Source: Lunularia cruciata (lineage: Eukaryota > Streptophyta > Marchantiopsida > Lunulariales > Lunulariaceae). From it: a stretch of DNA of 64,000 nt. A program made the translations under genes and the position numbers. This document shows, piece by piece, positions 22,961 to 35,379 of the stretch. The first letter of the stretch is position 1, and each line of letters begins with the position of its first letter. Where the stretch lies: the NCBI GenBank assembly GCA_948567375.1, contig OX419755.1, positions 84,884,245-84,948,244 of the forward strand, written 5' to 3'. The notes below the pieces were generated by a model, which ran no database searches, had not been told where the DNA came from, and saw only the letters and a list, made by a program, of their open reading frames with translations.

Positions 22961-23768
22961 CAAACAAATCTCATGGCAAATTAATTGATTCAAGTAATCA
23001 CATAAGTAACGAGAATGTAGCATCTATATTAGTGCAAGGTTGATGACTATCTCCAATGATGACATTGCCTTCTCAATGTAGAGTTCTAATGGTAGAAAGA
23101 AGAACTACAAATTGGAGCACCTATGGGATAAATACTTAAAGAAAAGAGGCTGATATTTTCTACAAGAAGCAAAAATAAAAGATGTCCTTGTAGTAACTAT
23201 GTGAATAGCAAGATAAGGGTGGAAGATCTTATCTAAAGTTCCATAGGTTATATTGGTATTATTGTGGAAAATACTTTTATAACTTCTACACATTTTCAAA
23301 ATTTTAGCTAAGCCCAAAAGCTGCTTCCTCATTTTCAATAGAAGCCTTGTTCATTTTCAAGTAGAATAATAAATTGGAAGTATAGCCAATAGTTATTAGC
23401 ACAAAGTTGACAAAAGCAAAGGTTGATCTTCTTACACATAATGATTTATCCTTGTTGAAGGTAGGATGTACTTCTAAGTACATTTCAATATAGAGTTTTT
23501 GTCTTCTAGATTGGATGTAGACTTCTCAAAATTCTGAAACAAGCAAGTGATTTGATTCTCCTTGCAAGTAGAAGTAGAAATTGGTATAATAATCATACAA
23601 CATATTAAAAAATAAAAAGCTCAAGTTGCAAGTATATGAAAAAATCAATAGGTATTACTAAGTGTAGGATATTTCTTGGTGGAAATAGTAAAGCTCTTGA
23701 TTTCTTTTTTCAAAAATATTAAGATGAATTAGTATTGCTAAGTTATATACTCTACTTATGTGGTTATC

Positions 23769-24352
23769 TACTAAACCAATAGCTAGACATATTATCTCAA
23801 GGTGGAAATTGGCTTAATAGCATCTAAAAGGATGTTATATATGATGGATAAAGTATATCAGATAAAGATATCACCAAAAGAGTACTTTTACTAATAAGAC
23901 AAGAGCCAAAAACACACTACAAACTTTAGAGCTAATTTTAGAGACCTAAATGGAAGAATTAGGCCAAAAAAATGAAAAAAATTATCTCCTTCAACCAAAA
24001 AATTTACCTTCATCCATTGTTTGTCTCATCAAGAGCTTTCCAACAATGCCTCACCCATGCAATTCTAAGCTTCCTTCATGAAGATTCTCTAAATATTTCC
24101 TCTAGTCAAACTCATTTGACCAACCAGATGAGACAAAGACTGACATGTCACCCATCCATGCAACTAATTTAAGGGTGGAGCTTGTTGACATGTCACCAAC
24201 CCATGTATTTGATCCAAGGGTGGAGCTTCCTTTGAAAGGGATCCTCTTTGCTATATAATAAACACAATGCTCCTTTTGGGCATTGGAGTATTTAGTATGA
24301 AGCGTTATGTTTTCTCTCTTGTGTTTCTCTTGGGGGGTCTCCTTATCCTTAG
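23769..24352 (+). repeat. F-family LTR, plus orientation (probably solo or stranded)
   Basis: CAATAGCTAGACATATTATC through CTTTGCTATATAATAAACACAATGC to about 24352 parallels the element F LTR over its whole length (about 584 bp). No F-type internal sequence follows. Confidence 0.65.
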
Positions 24353-26640
24353 AGTATTATATTATCATTCTTGCTCTTAAAAAGTTAAGAAGTCTTTGTA
24401 AGAGACATATAATTACTAAGGAGTCATTTATTCATGGATAGATATATATTATGTTTTTCAAGAGATATAAGGTATAGATATTAGTGAAGATTTGATTTAT
24501 CAACCATATTATCCCATGTAGAGTTCAATTTCCTCATTCAAAAGTATCCAAATAAATCTATAGATATATACACATTCATTATTTGAAATAAAGTACATAT
24601 TTGTGGTTATAAAATTTTTATGGAAGGTAAATTCATGCCGTTTCAAAGATTTTACCACTTGATGATGGGCAAATGTTAAGGATTTGGAGATGAATCCATA
24701 ACAATTCAATTATACATACTATTTAAGAAATTGTTTATCTTGAACTATTCAATTTGAGCTAAGTACCAAAATAAGAAATTCCTCTTCATCATCATCACAA
24801 TTTTGACTCCATATTTACATGCCAAAAAATTTCAATCCTATCAAATTAGTAATTTTTTTCCCAAAATAAGTTCATCCTTAAGGATTTTGGGTTACAAAGC
24901 TATTTTTGTTGAGCTTAATGGAATAGTTTGATGAGGAGCTCCAACTCAATAAACATTCCAAGAATTTGATGGTTTTGACATTTGTATCCATGGAGCTCAA
25001 TGGTGTTAATTGATTCAATGAGGTTACTCAACTTGGCGAACATCAACAGTATAAATTCAGCTTCTATATCTATGGTCAAATTCACTCTCTCATACCTAAA
25101 AATCACCATGAAAAAAATTTAAGTATTCTAAACTTAGAAATTAATGTCCAAATCCTTTACTAAATAACCAAAATTCCACATATAAGAATTTGGTAATTGG
25201 TTGTCATACCACATACATTTTTTGTATACCTTGGTCTAGTCTCGTACCTAATCTTATACTTTTAGGGAAGAGATATATTGTGTACATGGCATTCCTCGAG
25301 ATTAAGTTAAACCTTAAGTAAATCAGATCTAACTATTTCTTCCTTAATCTCCTCTACCAACTTGGAATTTGATGTCTAAATCTTCATATGATCAAGTCTT
25401 ATTAGTTGGTTTTATCTAAATTGCAAATATCATTATTTTGCAAATATAGATGGTGCTTTGTTGTACTTCTTCACTTTGACATTCAAAGCACTTGGAAAAA
25501 TCAAATTGTATCAACATTGTAAGGACCATCACATTACTTTTAATCAAATAGTTTCATTCTCCTCATCCATACTAATTTAAACTTGGCTATTTACTATTTG
25601 AATGAAGTTCTAGTATCACAAAACACCATGGTATTGTACATCTTTTGCTCAAATTGTATGCAACATTTTGCCCTCACCATACTAAGAAATTGGGCATACC
25701 ATGGATAACCTATCAAGGTTGAAGTATAGACCTAAAATTTGATCCTCAAAGCAAATTCCTTCCCAAAGTTATTAATTTGTTTATTCAACCACTCTTACAT
25801 GTATTGTTTACTAATAAGATAATTTTCACCTTGGAGACCTAATGCAGTCATGAGCATGAGATTATCCACCTCCAAAATTTAAAGAGGTATAGAAGGCACA
25901 TTAGACACTTCAAGAAATGCAATGATTTACCAATTACTAATCTCATCTCTATATAATGCAATTTTAGGGTAGGCATGTTGTTAAAAATAAAAATAAACTT
26001 TTCCTAAACTCCCATTGGAGTCTTTGGATTCAACCACATTATTATCCTCTTTTGCATCTCAATTAAGAAATATTGGCATGATCCCATTTCAATGTATAAC
26101 ATTTATTATACCTTTGACACAAGATTATTTTATCTCATGTCTAATTGCTACTCATACAACCATTGTACACTTTAGTCTTCAAAGTTCCTGTTTGAATATT
26201 TTTTACTAACAGTGAGATTTACATAGGAGCCATTTTACTCTAGTTCATGCTTATTACTATACTATGATCTTTAGGCTCTCCTACGCATTGGGGCTTTGTA
26301 TTCACCAATAATAACTAAGTGAAGATCATGTACTTCAACACTATCAAATTTGTGGGGCATATCATTAAGCAAATGCGGGTGTGCATCTTTCTTAGTGGAC
26401 TTTAACTTCCATGACCACCACTTTGTTGTTTTAACAACATATTTGGGAGATATAGGTTAGCACACAATTTGGCATTATATTATAATTTATAGTTCATCTT
26501 GCATTGGTTACTATGCTTACCAAAAATGATACACTTAGAGTGTTTGAGTTATATGTGAAAGGTTCAATTCAAGCAACCTTGGCATTTGACTTGTTTATAA
26601 TTTGAGAGTAGATCATGGATATTTATTTTTTATAGCCTCC

Positions 26641-26698
26641 AATCGTTTGCTTTACCTTATGAAATTTCTAATCATTTGTTTTACCTTATGAAACTTCT
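26641..26698 (+). repeat. 29-bp tandem duplication
   Basis: AATCGTTTGCTTTACCTTAT and AATCATTTGTTTTACCTTAT head two 29-bp units with three mismatches. Confidence 0.8.
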
Positions 26699-29112
26699 TG
26701 TGCTCCAACTATCCTTAAGGGTACTTTAGGAAGAACTAATTACTACTAGTTCAATTATTCTTATGCTCCTATACCTCAAGTCTAACAAAAGATTTGAACA
26801 TGAGTGTGGCTACAAACCTCCATGATAATTTCATCTAACCTTGCACTATTCAAGCATAATTCCACATCTTTATCTCCCAATAAGCATAATCTTACTTGAA
26901 CCTTCTCCAAAGGATTATGGTTGGTTGATGTAATGCCATATGGAGAAAGATCATGCTTGTAAATTTATTTGCACCTCTCTTGGGCTTATCATCCATTGGT
27001 TTTCATGCATGTAAACTCCTTGGTCCATGTTTCAAGACAAGTAAAATGAAAGCCCACTATGATAGTGTCTCTACCATGCACATGCTCTTTTAATAGCCCA
27101 TCCAAAAAAGAGTATGCACTTTGATGGCCATCCAGATTGCTAAGCTAGCAATGCAAGGCCAACATTTTTCCCACCTTTGTAGCCTCCATTGACACTTTAT
27201 ATTGAGCCATGGACATGCTTATGCCATTCCACATCCAAATGGAGCAAAAACAAAGTTTTTTTACAATTTTTGTACTCCCATAATTCCAAGCACCTATTTA
27301 ACTCTCTCTAGAACTTCCTTAAAAAATTTCCTTGTTCAATTTTTTCACTTCCCAATATTTAGCCTTGGAAGGAATTTACCTTTTTCGTAGTATTGCATTC
27401 CTAAATAGACTAAATTGTAGGTAGCACCTCATAGAGAAATAGAGTCCAAGCGCAATATCACACTCTTTGAATCCACTTTCCTAAGAAGTTGAGCTCGTTA
27501 TGCTTCAAATGAGACTTCTTTAAAGTACAATTCTCATGAAAAAATGGCTAAATTTAAAGTTAGTATCTTTTTGTTTGCTTGCTACTATAAAGGGAACCCT
27601 TATTAGTTTCTTTTCCTTTCCTTAATGATATGCTTAAACTCAATAGGTAATCTTGCTTGGTCTTGGATTTGTTACTAGGTTTATGCTTACTTGACCATCC
27701 CAATCTTCATAAAATTGATGCATCAAAGAAAAATTACAACTTATCTGTTGCTTTTGCTTGTTATCAGAGTGGATTTAAACTCTAAGGCTAAATCATCTTT
27801 ACACATGGCTAAACTCAAGTATACAAAAAATTCTGCATTTAAACCAACCATACTAGTAGCTATATTAATGTACCTATGCTTTAAGGGTTATATAATGTAA
27901 TGTTCTTTTCTTCCATGTGAAATGTTAAAGCAAGTGGCATTTTTACTAGAGGTGTCAAACATCCCAAAGGTGAAAACTTATCTTTCAGGGTTATCTTCAA
28001 TTCTTATCCTACTTAATCAACTTAAGCATGATGATTTAAGCAAAAGCAATCTTAAAATGAGATCATAATGCAATATTGTAACTATGAAATTCATTGCTTG
28101 CATATCTCTTGAGAAGTATTGGATTAAGTGCAAGAAATAGGATATACATATGTATATAGAAGGAGATGAGAAAATCCTTTGCTTCTATCTATCTCATGAG
28201 GATATTTCACCCCATTGATTCAAAATAGACTTGATTTCCTTTGTTGACGTGTCATCTTTCAATTCTATAGGACACCAAAATCTCATACGGTAATCTAGAT
28301 CATACAATAAAGGTAAAAAATTTTTCCTTGTTAAATATTTCACAACACATAAACTTATTGCTATTAAAAAAGTTGCTTAATCTTTTTTCTTGGCATTGGT
28401 ATTTCTTAACTCTTTTCTACATTTAGCTTGTGCAATGAATCAGTTCACCTCATCTAATATGGAAAATTTGTAATATAATGTCTAAGTTGTTAGTAAGAAC
28501 AAACGTATCATGCAATATATAGTTATCCTCTTCCAAAATTGGTTAACAGCTTACATTGGACATTCTCAATTTTGATTATCAAGATAAATCTCTTCATTTC
28601 CTTCTATATGATGCACTTGTATAATTTGTTGATGTTATATATACACAAGTGTTGAAGAGACAAAATGTTGAAGTTATTCATAGTCTATATGGCTAATTAT
28701 AGGTTACATGTTCTTTTATGATTATCTCTATTTCTGAACAATGATTCAACCTATACATGAACAATCTAAAGCTTCTACTTCAAAAACTTTTGGAATTTAC
28801 ATGAGAGTATTCAATAAATTAACAACATAACTCTTCACAAAACCAAAATATTTTAACTTTACAATTTATTTTTGTGCTTCTTTTGTTAAATTGATGATTT
28901 GATATCAAGGTATAATGGTTCCTTTTTAAACCATTGATAAATCCCATTTGAGAGTGTAAAACCATGTTATTGGTGATTTACTTAAAACCTTTACCAATAT
29001 TTTTTAGTGCACTCTAATTGACTTATTGCTAATAGAATTAGTGATCATTATCCTTTATGTTGGTAGTATAGAAATTTTACCCATAATCAAATATGAAACT
29101 CCAATCTACCTT

Positions 29113-29200
29113 AAATTTTCTTCACATCACATAGTTTTGGCTTGAAATAATATACTAAATTTTCTTCACATCACATAATTTTGGCTTGAAATAATATACA
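29113..29200 (+). repeat. 44-bp tandem duplication
   Basis: AAATTTTCTTCACATCACAT at 29113 and again at 29157; the 44-bp units are nearly identical. Confidence 0.85.
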
Positions 29201-29334
29201 TAACTTGTTTTATCTTCAAATTTAATGCCTTTTATTTATTTAGTTCAGCAAGAGACTCCAATGCTTGAGTAAGATACTCAAGTTGTTGTTTTTGTAATGC
29301 TTGAATCATAGTGTTATATTGATATATTTATCTT

Positions 29335-29432
29335 TTTGACTAAACATGTAATGTAATTTATTTTTACTTTGACAATAATATCAACAAATTTCACTATTTT
29401 CAAAGTAAAAATAAATTACATGTTTTGTCAAA
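29335..29432. repeat. AT-rich inverted repeat (hairpin, MITE-like)
   Basis: TTTGACTAAACATGTAATG...TTTTTACTTTGACA on the left is complementary to TTTCAAAGTAAAAATAAATT...GTTTTGTCAAA on the right, with a loop of about 25 nt. The arms are about 35-39 nt and imperfect. No target duplication was fixed. Confidence 0.65.
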
Positions 29433-29869
29433 TAAAATAAAATCAAATCAAATCAATATAAATTTAATATAATATATACAATTTTAGAGAACAAGACATG
29501 ATGATAAAATAAGGAGAGATAGACCAAGAACTGAAAATTGCAAACTTGGAATGCTTAAGATTGCCATATGACTTGCTATTCATATATTGTGTGCTTGTTA
29601 ACTTGCTTCCTAACCCGTGAGTTTCTAGTCAAGTTGTTTCTTAACCACACACTCAATCCTTAAAAGGTTCCTCAACACCTTATATCCCAATAAGATTTCC
29701 AAGTACAATACTAGATACTATACCTCTTAAAGAGGTTTTTAGTCACACCCAAAATACTCCTTTATAAATGTAATTTATGAATTATATTAAAAATAGATAG
29801 ATTAATTAATTAATTAATATTATGATAAACTCCAATACAATTACACTATCTCACTTGTTATTTTATCTT

Positions 29870-29987
29870 TGTCGTGTATATACTTATTGTTATACACATT
29901 GCTATACAACATATATCATTGTCAACATCATACACTATAGAAGCACAACTCACACATAAGTCATACATGAACTCTAAAGTGCCACAA
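29870..29987 (-). repeat. Extra LTR segment R after the 3' LTR of copy B
   Basis: The R segment (minus: GTGGCACTTTAGAG ... ATACACGACA) recurs beyond L, as in copy A. It ends with CA on the element strand at 29870. Confidence 0.6.
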
Positions 29988-30533
29988 TGAATCAATTTGT
30001 TTACACAACTCAAATCACACACAATCAGATGAGTAGTTGATCTATTGCTCAACAATTTGCCAACAATTGGTACTAATTATAGTCAAGTCACACCCACTCT
30101 AGCTAAGAGACTGTAGGTGACACTCATTGGCTTTCTATCCACTCTAGCTAGGAACTCAAATGCTCAACATCAGATAAGTGAGCTCTCTAGAGCTACATTT
30201 CTAGAGTATACTCTTGATTTTGACCTAGGTCAATGGTCCCATTGACAGCACACCCAACGGTGTGAATGGTGTAAGTGACAGTAGGTCACACCATGTAGTC
30301 AATACCCCAAACATGAAATCAAACCGTCAAGAAGTAGTATTTGAGTAACTGCCAAAATACATCTAACTACTATCACTACTACTTTAATGTCCAAGCAATC
30401 TAGATGCAATGCTACAATGGCATATGTCATGCATATACACATTGTTATACAACATACATTGTTGTCAACATCATACACTATAGAAGCACAACTCACACAT
30501 AAGTCATACATGAACTCAAAAGTGCCACAATTG
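29988..30533 (-). repeat. 3' LTR of copy B (R1 + L)
   Basis: A 546-bp unit, the same length as the copy A unit at 3351-3896. R1 is about 30430-30533 and L is 29988-30429. A G-run polypurine tract (30534-30540, C-run on the plus strand) lies immediately upstream on the element strand. Confidence 0.65.
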
Positions 30534-30698
30534 CCCCCTAGTTGGTGGTTAGGTCCCTCTAACTCCAGATAGCCATCTGTTCCAATTATATGGTAAATCA
30601 TATGGTGGGCAAAAGAATAGGAGGCTAGGTGTTGTCAAGCCTTATTGTTAGTTGCTTATCTGCAATCTATACCATATAAAGGATGAACTAGCTATAAG

Positions 30699-31031
30699 TC
30701 AAGTGCAACTAGGACATAACCACTGTCCTTTAGGAACCAACATGAAGGGAGGAGTCATACATGCCATATGCCATCCTCTCAAACAACTATCACACACTAA
30801 CATAGTAGGAACTCCACCAGAAGAGCCGCATAACATACATCGCAAGTCTACACGTACAAGTGCCAAGCTTAGGTCCATAGTACCATCAATGTTTGGGAGG
30901 TGGTATAGTCCACAATTGTGCATATGATCCTTCCAAATAACACCATCATTTGTTTCTAACACAAGGACTCCAAATGGCAAAACCTTGTGCACTCTCCAGA
31001 TAATATGGCTTGAAGAAACATCAAATATCAT
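30699..31031 (-). CDS. Integrase C-terminal tail with intact PHD finger, copy B
   Basis: A 110-residue open frame. Residues 1-60 are the integrase tail (VHKVLPFGVLVLE, then LPNIDGTMD). Residues about 64-110 form a C4HC3 PHD finger: CMLC, CDSC, then GWHMAC and WLCPSC, ending in Thr and a stop. All eight zinc ligands and the usual Trp before the last pair are present. PHD fingers bind histone H3 tails; here one could tether the integrase complex to chromatin (inference). The polyprotein upstream is broken, so the frame survives only as a fragment. Confidence 0.8.
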   Translation of the reverse strand: MIFDVSSSHIIWRVHKVLPFGVLVLETNDGVIWKDHMHNCGLYHLPNIDGTMDLSLALVRVDLRCMLCGSSGGVPTMLVCDSCLRGWHMACMTPPFMLVPKGQWLCPSCT

Positions 31032-31103
31032 TGATGTTGTTTGTTGTAGATATACATAGTTACCTAGATGAAATCAAGTGATTGAGGGTCTATAACCTCC
31101 TCC

Positions 31104-32000
31104 TCAAATGTCAGCATATTGTAAGGTATTCCCATGCTGAGCAATCGCCAAGTTCTCAAAGGCCATTGGCATCAGTCTTTGAAAGATCTTTGCTTGTTGA
31201 GAACATGCACTCATCCATACATTTGGATCATCCAAGTCCAACACTATAGTAGCATCTTGACAAATGGTAGCAAGTAAATATGGATCTTGTCCAGAGAGTA
31301 GAAAGGAAGGAGAGAAGGATAGTAAGGAGGATTTCCGGCTAAATTGATAGCTCATGGCCAACTAGGATAACTAAAGATCCCAATCTTGCAAGTGGCTTCT
31401 CTGCAAACCACTCTCGTCATTGTCTAAACCACTCTCTCTGCTAAGCCATCTGCCTCAAGGTGATCTTGGGAGAGTAGTACAATGATCAATCAAAGCCTTG
31501 TCATAAAATACCTAAAACTCTCCCAAGAACTCTGTACCTTGATTAGTCAAAACCTCAATTGGTGCACCAAAATGACCAAGAACTCGATCCAAGAACAAGT
31601 AAGTTGTCTCTTCATTAGACTTGTCAAGAAGTGCCAACTCAATCCACTTGGAGAAGTGCTCTACCATCACCAAAGCATATTGATGATGTCTCATAGTCAT
31701 TGGTAAAAGTCTAGCATAGTCCAAACTCCAGCGGTAACCCAATCCTATGATAGGTAATGGGTGTAACTATGATGTAAGAGCATTAAATGATACTCTAACT
31801 TGGTCACAAACCACACATCTTGCAACAAATTGTTATACATTGGTTTGCATACCGCGCCACCAATAATGATTTTGGAGTAAGCTATATGTACACTTTACTC
31901 CTAAATGTCATAACTCCTCATGAGCATGATGGACCAACTCTGGTCTTTGAGATGGAAGTGGTACTACTTTCACTCTACCATCCTCCCATACATGAAGAAG
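31104..32000 (-). pseudogene. Integrase of copy B (broken)
   Basis: Open pieces at 31512-31742 (YRWSLDYARLLP, then IEVLTNQGTEFLGEF, with Asn at the second catalytic Asp) and 31104-31361 (MAMSYQFSRKSSLLSFSPSF) match copy A integrase. The HHCC zinc region lies at about 31780-31960. Confidence 0.75.
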
Positions 32001-32299
32001 GTGTTTACCCTCCAATCTAAACCGTCTGGCTTGCTAAAGGACACAATCTCTCTCCTTAGCCCTAACTCTGCCACCCACAACACCAATGCAAAGAAGTCCA
32101 TCATTAAGACATCATCATGAATGTCTTGCTGAATTGTACCACTATCTCTACTCTCTAAATCTATGACCTCAATAACTCCTCTTGTATGCACTAAGAGAGA
32201 TACCACCAAAGCCTCGAAAAATATACAAAGAAAGGAAAATATTTGCCAACCTCACACCATCTCCTCATCTAATCTTGATGGTTGGGACAATGGGTTTGT

Positions 32300-32700
32300 A
32301 CTCAACCCATTTGCATCACGGTTCACCACTCTAAGTCTATGAATAATTGTAAAGTCATACTCCTATAAATTCAAAGCCCATCATGCAGGTTTCCCTAAAA
32401 GCTTGTCAAACTCCATCAACCACTTCAATGGTTGATGATCAATGATAAGAGTAAAGGGTTTACCAAATTAGTACCATAAAAGATGTGCTATTATAAGCAC
32501 TCTCTCTCATATGAAATATTCTTTCACTCAACTAAATTGTTGGAGCAACTAGCATTTAGCCACCAAAACTCCTTCCTCTCATCATCATGATGGGTGAGCA
32601 CTGGTCCAAGCTCCAACATACTCCAATCAGTGTGAACCTGAAATGGTCATCCTTTGATTGGCCTCCTCAAAACAGGAGCAAATGTCAACCTCTCCTTGAG
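32300..32700 (-). pseudogene. RNase H of copy B (broken)
   Basis: Minus-strand text matches copy A RNase H, including the LIIDHQPLKWLMEF-type block near 32450 and the FQVHTDWS region near 32645. Frames are interrupted. Confidence 0.65.
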
Positions 32701-32829
32701 CTCTACAAAAGCTCTCTCTTGCTCATCTCTCCAACACCACTCATGTATAAGCTTGGTCAGGTTTGTCAAGGCCTTGGCAATGGCACTAAATCCTCTAACA
32801 TAATGGCAATAAAAGTTTGCCAACCCAAG

Positions 32830-33540
32830 GAATGCTTTCACTCTGCTCACATTTGTAGGCCAAGGAATACATGCAATAACCTCCACCTTGGTCTATTGAA
32901 CACCAAGTCCTCCAAGGTAGATAGTAAGATCCAAATACTCAACCTACTTGTGGAAGAACCTACACTTCTTAGGATGTAATTTAAGTCCATGAGATCTTGA
33001 CCTCTCAAACACCTCCAACAAATGTCTCTCATGCTCCTCCACAATGGTGCTATAGACCAAAATGTCATCAATATAGCACCAAGCAAAATCCAATCCAACT
33101 AGGATCTTATCCATGATCGTCTAAAACTTAGCACAAGTGTTCTTTAACCAAAATGGTAGAACCTCCACTAATATAACACATCCTTATCACGAGGATCAAT
33201 AGCCCAAAATGCTATCTTGGACTTATATTCCTCTTTAATTGGCAATTGATGATATCCTACTTGAAGATCCAAAGTATTAAAGATCTTTGCATGCCCAATT
33301 TCATCAAAGATCTCCTCCAGTGTAGGCATGGCATACTAATCAGCCCTAGTATGTCGGTTGATAGGATGGTAATCTCCACACATTTGCCTCTATGTGTAGT
33401 TTCCATGCATATCCTTCTTGGTTGGCATCATTGTAGCTGATGCATCCTCTCCATGTGAAAGCTCTACCAAACCAGCCTCAAAAAGGTCACTACTCTAGCT
33501 CTAAATCAATGCTCTCTCCATGTCATTATATTGATAAGGA
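32830..33540 (-). pseudogene. Reverse transcriptase of copy B (broken)
   Basis: The minus strand encodes LDFAWCYIDDILVYS near 33090-33045 (catalytic motif). VSRVKAFLGLANFYCHYVRGF follows at about 32855-32790 within the open piece 32647-32886. The domain runs colinear with copy A 309-1065. Confidence 0.75.
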
Positions 33541-33559
33541 CATCAGAAAATTTGTGTAT

Positions 33560-34100
33560 TGCTAATTTGGTCAATCCATGTACCAGGTCCCTTTAGAGCA
33601 CCTGAATCCTTCATATTAAAGGCAAAGCAACTTGTGTAGCTCCTTAAGAACCTCCAAACTCTTCCTCTTTCCTCTTGGATTGAAACTTACAACTTGTAAG
33701 TTTCAATTCAAGATCTGGCTCCCAAATATCCTCTATAACTATCATATGAGTGGAAGACATATTGACTAGCTGCTGCATTGGGCCCTTTGAAGCAATAGTG
33801 TCATGCCCCCAAGCACTAAAGGTCCCAACCTCAATGTGAAAAACTCCCTCTAATCTAGTTATAAGCTCCATATATCCTCTCACTGCATCCCAATTAGACC
33901 AAGGGTGTAATCCCAATAGCCCAAGCTCATTTGGATGGACTCCAAGTAGACCACCCTCTCTAGTAGCCATTGGTTGTGTCCCAATAATACCCTATCCACT
34001 TGGTCTATCACCCCCACCATTTGCTTGAACCATCTTGATAGGCACAAGGCTCGCAAGTGTCAGAGTGGTGATGCCTATCAAGTGGATCCTACATTGCTCT
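33560..34100 (-). pseudogene. Linker between methyltransferase-like domain and RT, copy B
   Basis: A 108-residue open piece (33644-33970) has no recognised fold. It contains EGVFHIEVGTFSAWGHD and KGPMQQLVN, which copy A also encodes at its start (1-80), so the linker is a conserved part of the polyprotein. Confidence 0.55.
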
Positions 34101-35258
34101 ACCAAACCAAGGCTCACAACCCAAGTCAAACAATTCAGGTCCATAGCCCAACCTAACATTTGATGCCTGGATGCCTCTTACATTGCTAGAACAAAAATAA
34201 TACCAATGCAAAAACCCATCACCCATTATCTCTCATTGGCATTGGGTCCACCAATTGTTGTAACTATGAGTCCCAAACCAATCTAGGACCTCTCTCTCAA
34301 AAAGCATAGGAGCATAGGAAACTCATAAATGTAGGAAAAGTGGCTCTAGGCTTGTCTAACTAGGTTCACCACTGCCATAAGTGACTTATCAGCCACTACC
34401 CATTCTATGAGATTGACGCCCAACATCCAAGATGTCATCAACAATGATGTGGTCCTATCATAAGCATGTTGTAGAATCTCTCTAAATAAGAGGTTCATCC
34501 ACCAAAGATGAAGATGATGAGCTCGTGATCCCACTCTAGCTACATCTAATAACATGGAAAGTTCTATCCAAGAATGGACTTGATGTGTACTCGCCACCAC
34601 CCGAGTGTAAGAATCACACATCAAAGGGATGTTCTCCAAAATATAAGCTAGAAAAATAGACTGATGAACTTGGAGATATCATAGTATACATAACATCTCT
34701 CAAAACACACCAGAGCATGGATCTTGAAGACCCAAACACCTCGGCTAACACGTGTGACCCAAACACCCAACATGGCTATCCAAAAATCACCAAATGAATA
34801 GGATCATGTCTCTCCAAATCCTACACCCCCAGCAAGGAAATGTCTAATGGCAAGGTCTCATAGTAACCCTTGACTAATGACATTGGTAATAACTTTGGAT
34901 ACCAATAGGCCAAGTGTGTTACATGATGTAAAGAGACTTGCTTAGCTATCTCATCTCTCTCTACATTCAACTATTTTTATACTCATACACCCACATGTAG
35001 TATTGCAACTAGTCCAATGCTAATCCCACCAAACAACTCCAATAGACATACTCCCTCTATTGGATATTGCCAAGCAATGAGTGTGGTATCTAGAGGTGTC
35101 AAGGTGATGAACTTTGAAGGGTCATCCTCACATTGGTCTCTTGGTGGTACACAGGCTCCACTCCAAGCTTGCTGCACCCACCAATCTACATGTTGTTGTA
35201 GTGGTTCCTTTGAACTCCACAATGGAACATCCAAGGTGGATAGAAAAATCCCACTCAT
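34100..35258 (-). pseudogene. Cytosine-5 DNA methyltransferase-like domain embedded in copy B
   Basis: Lying between protease and RT, the minus strand shows motifs in the order of C5 methyltransferases. A motif I-like CLLELFGGISIGL (FGG at about 35025-35033) binds AdoMet in the family. LVIFG-stop-PC (Pro-Cys at 34770-34775) gives the motif IV catalytic Cys. LENIPL (from 34639) is motif VI, and SRAHHLHLWW (about 34540-34510) is motif VIII-like. WVMGF and then MLGWAMDLN near 34125 are the C-terminal motifs. One frameshift between motifs IV and VI and several stops, including one just before Pro-Cys, make it a fossil. The overall pattern is closer to DNMT3/DRM-type proteins than to bacterial restriction methylases, by eye only. 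Confidence 0.75.
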
Positions 35259-35379
35259 ACTTCAAATCTGAGTGACCTCCTCTGGTACTTGAGTATCCTC
35301 TGCATGGGCGTTCCACTTCAATAAATCACCAAGCTAAGTAACAAAACCACTGGAAGTTAAAACTAATGTTGCCATGGTC

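Larger units (their letters stand above)
18118..23768 (-). mobile_element. Element H: decayed Ty3/gypsy internal region, minus strand
   Basis: Read on the minus strand from right to left: a coiled-coil gag-like region (about 21540-22960), a weak protease region, RT (about 19690-20560) and integrase (18303-18770). No matching LTRs of its own could be identified. F-family LTR pieces on the plus strand lie on both sides. All frames are interrupted. Boundaries are approximate. Confidence 0.6.
24353..29334. other. AT-rich stretch with no recognised gene
   Basis: Only short open frames occur on either strand, and none shows a domain I recognise. Poly-A/T-rich text and short tandem duplications suggest old, heavily mutated repeats. 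I cannot assign them to a family by eye. Confidence 0.5.
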
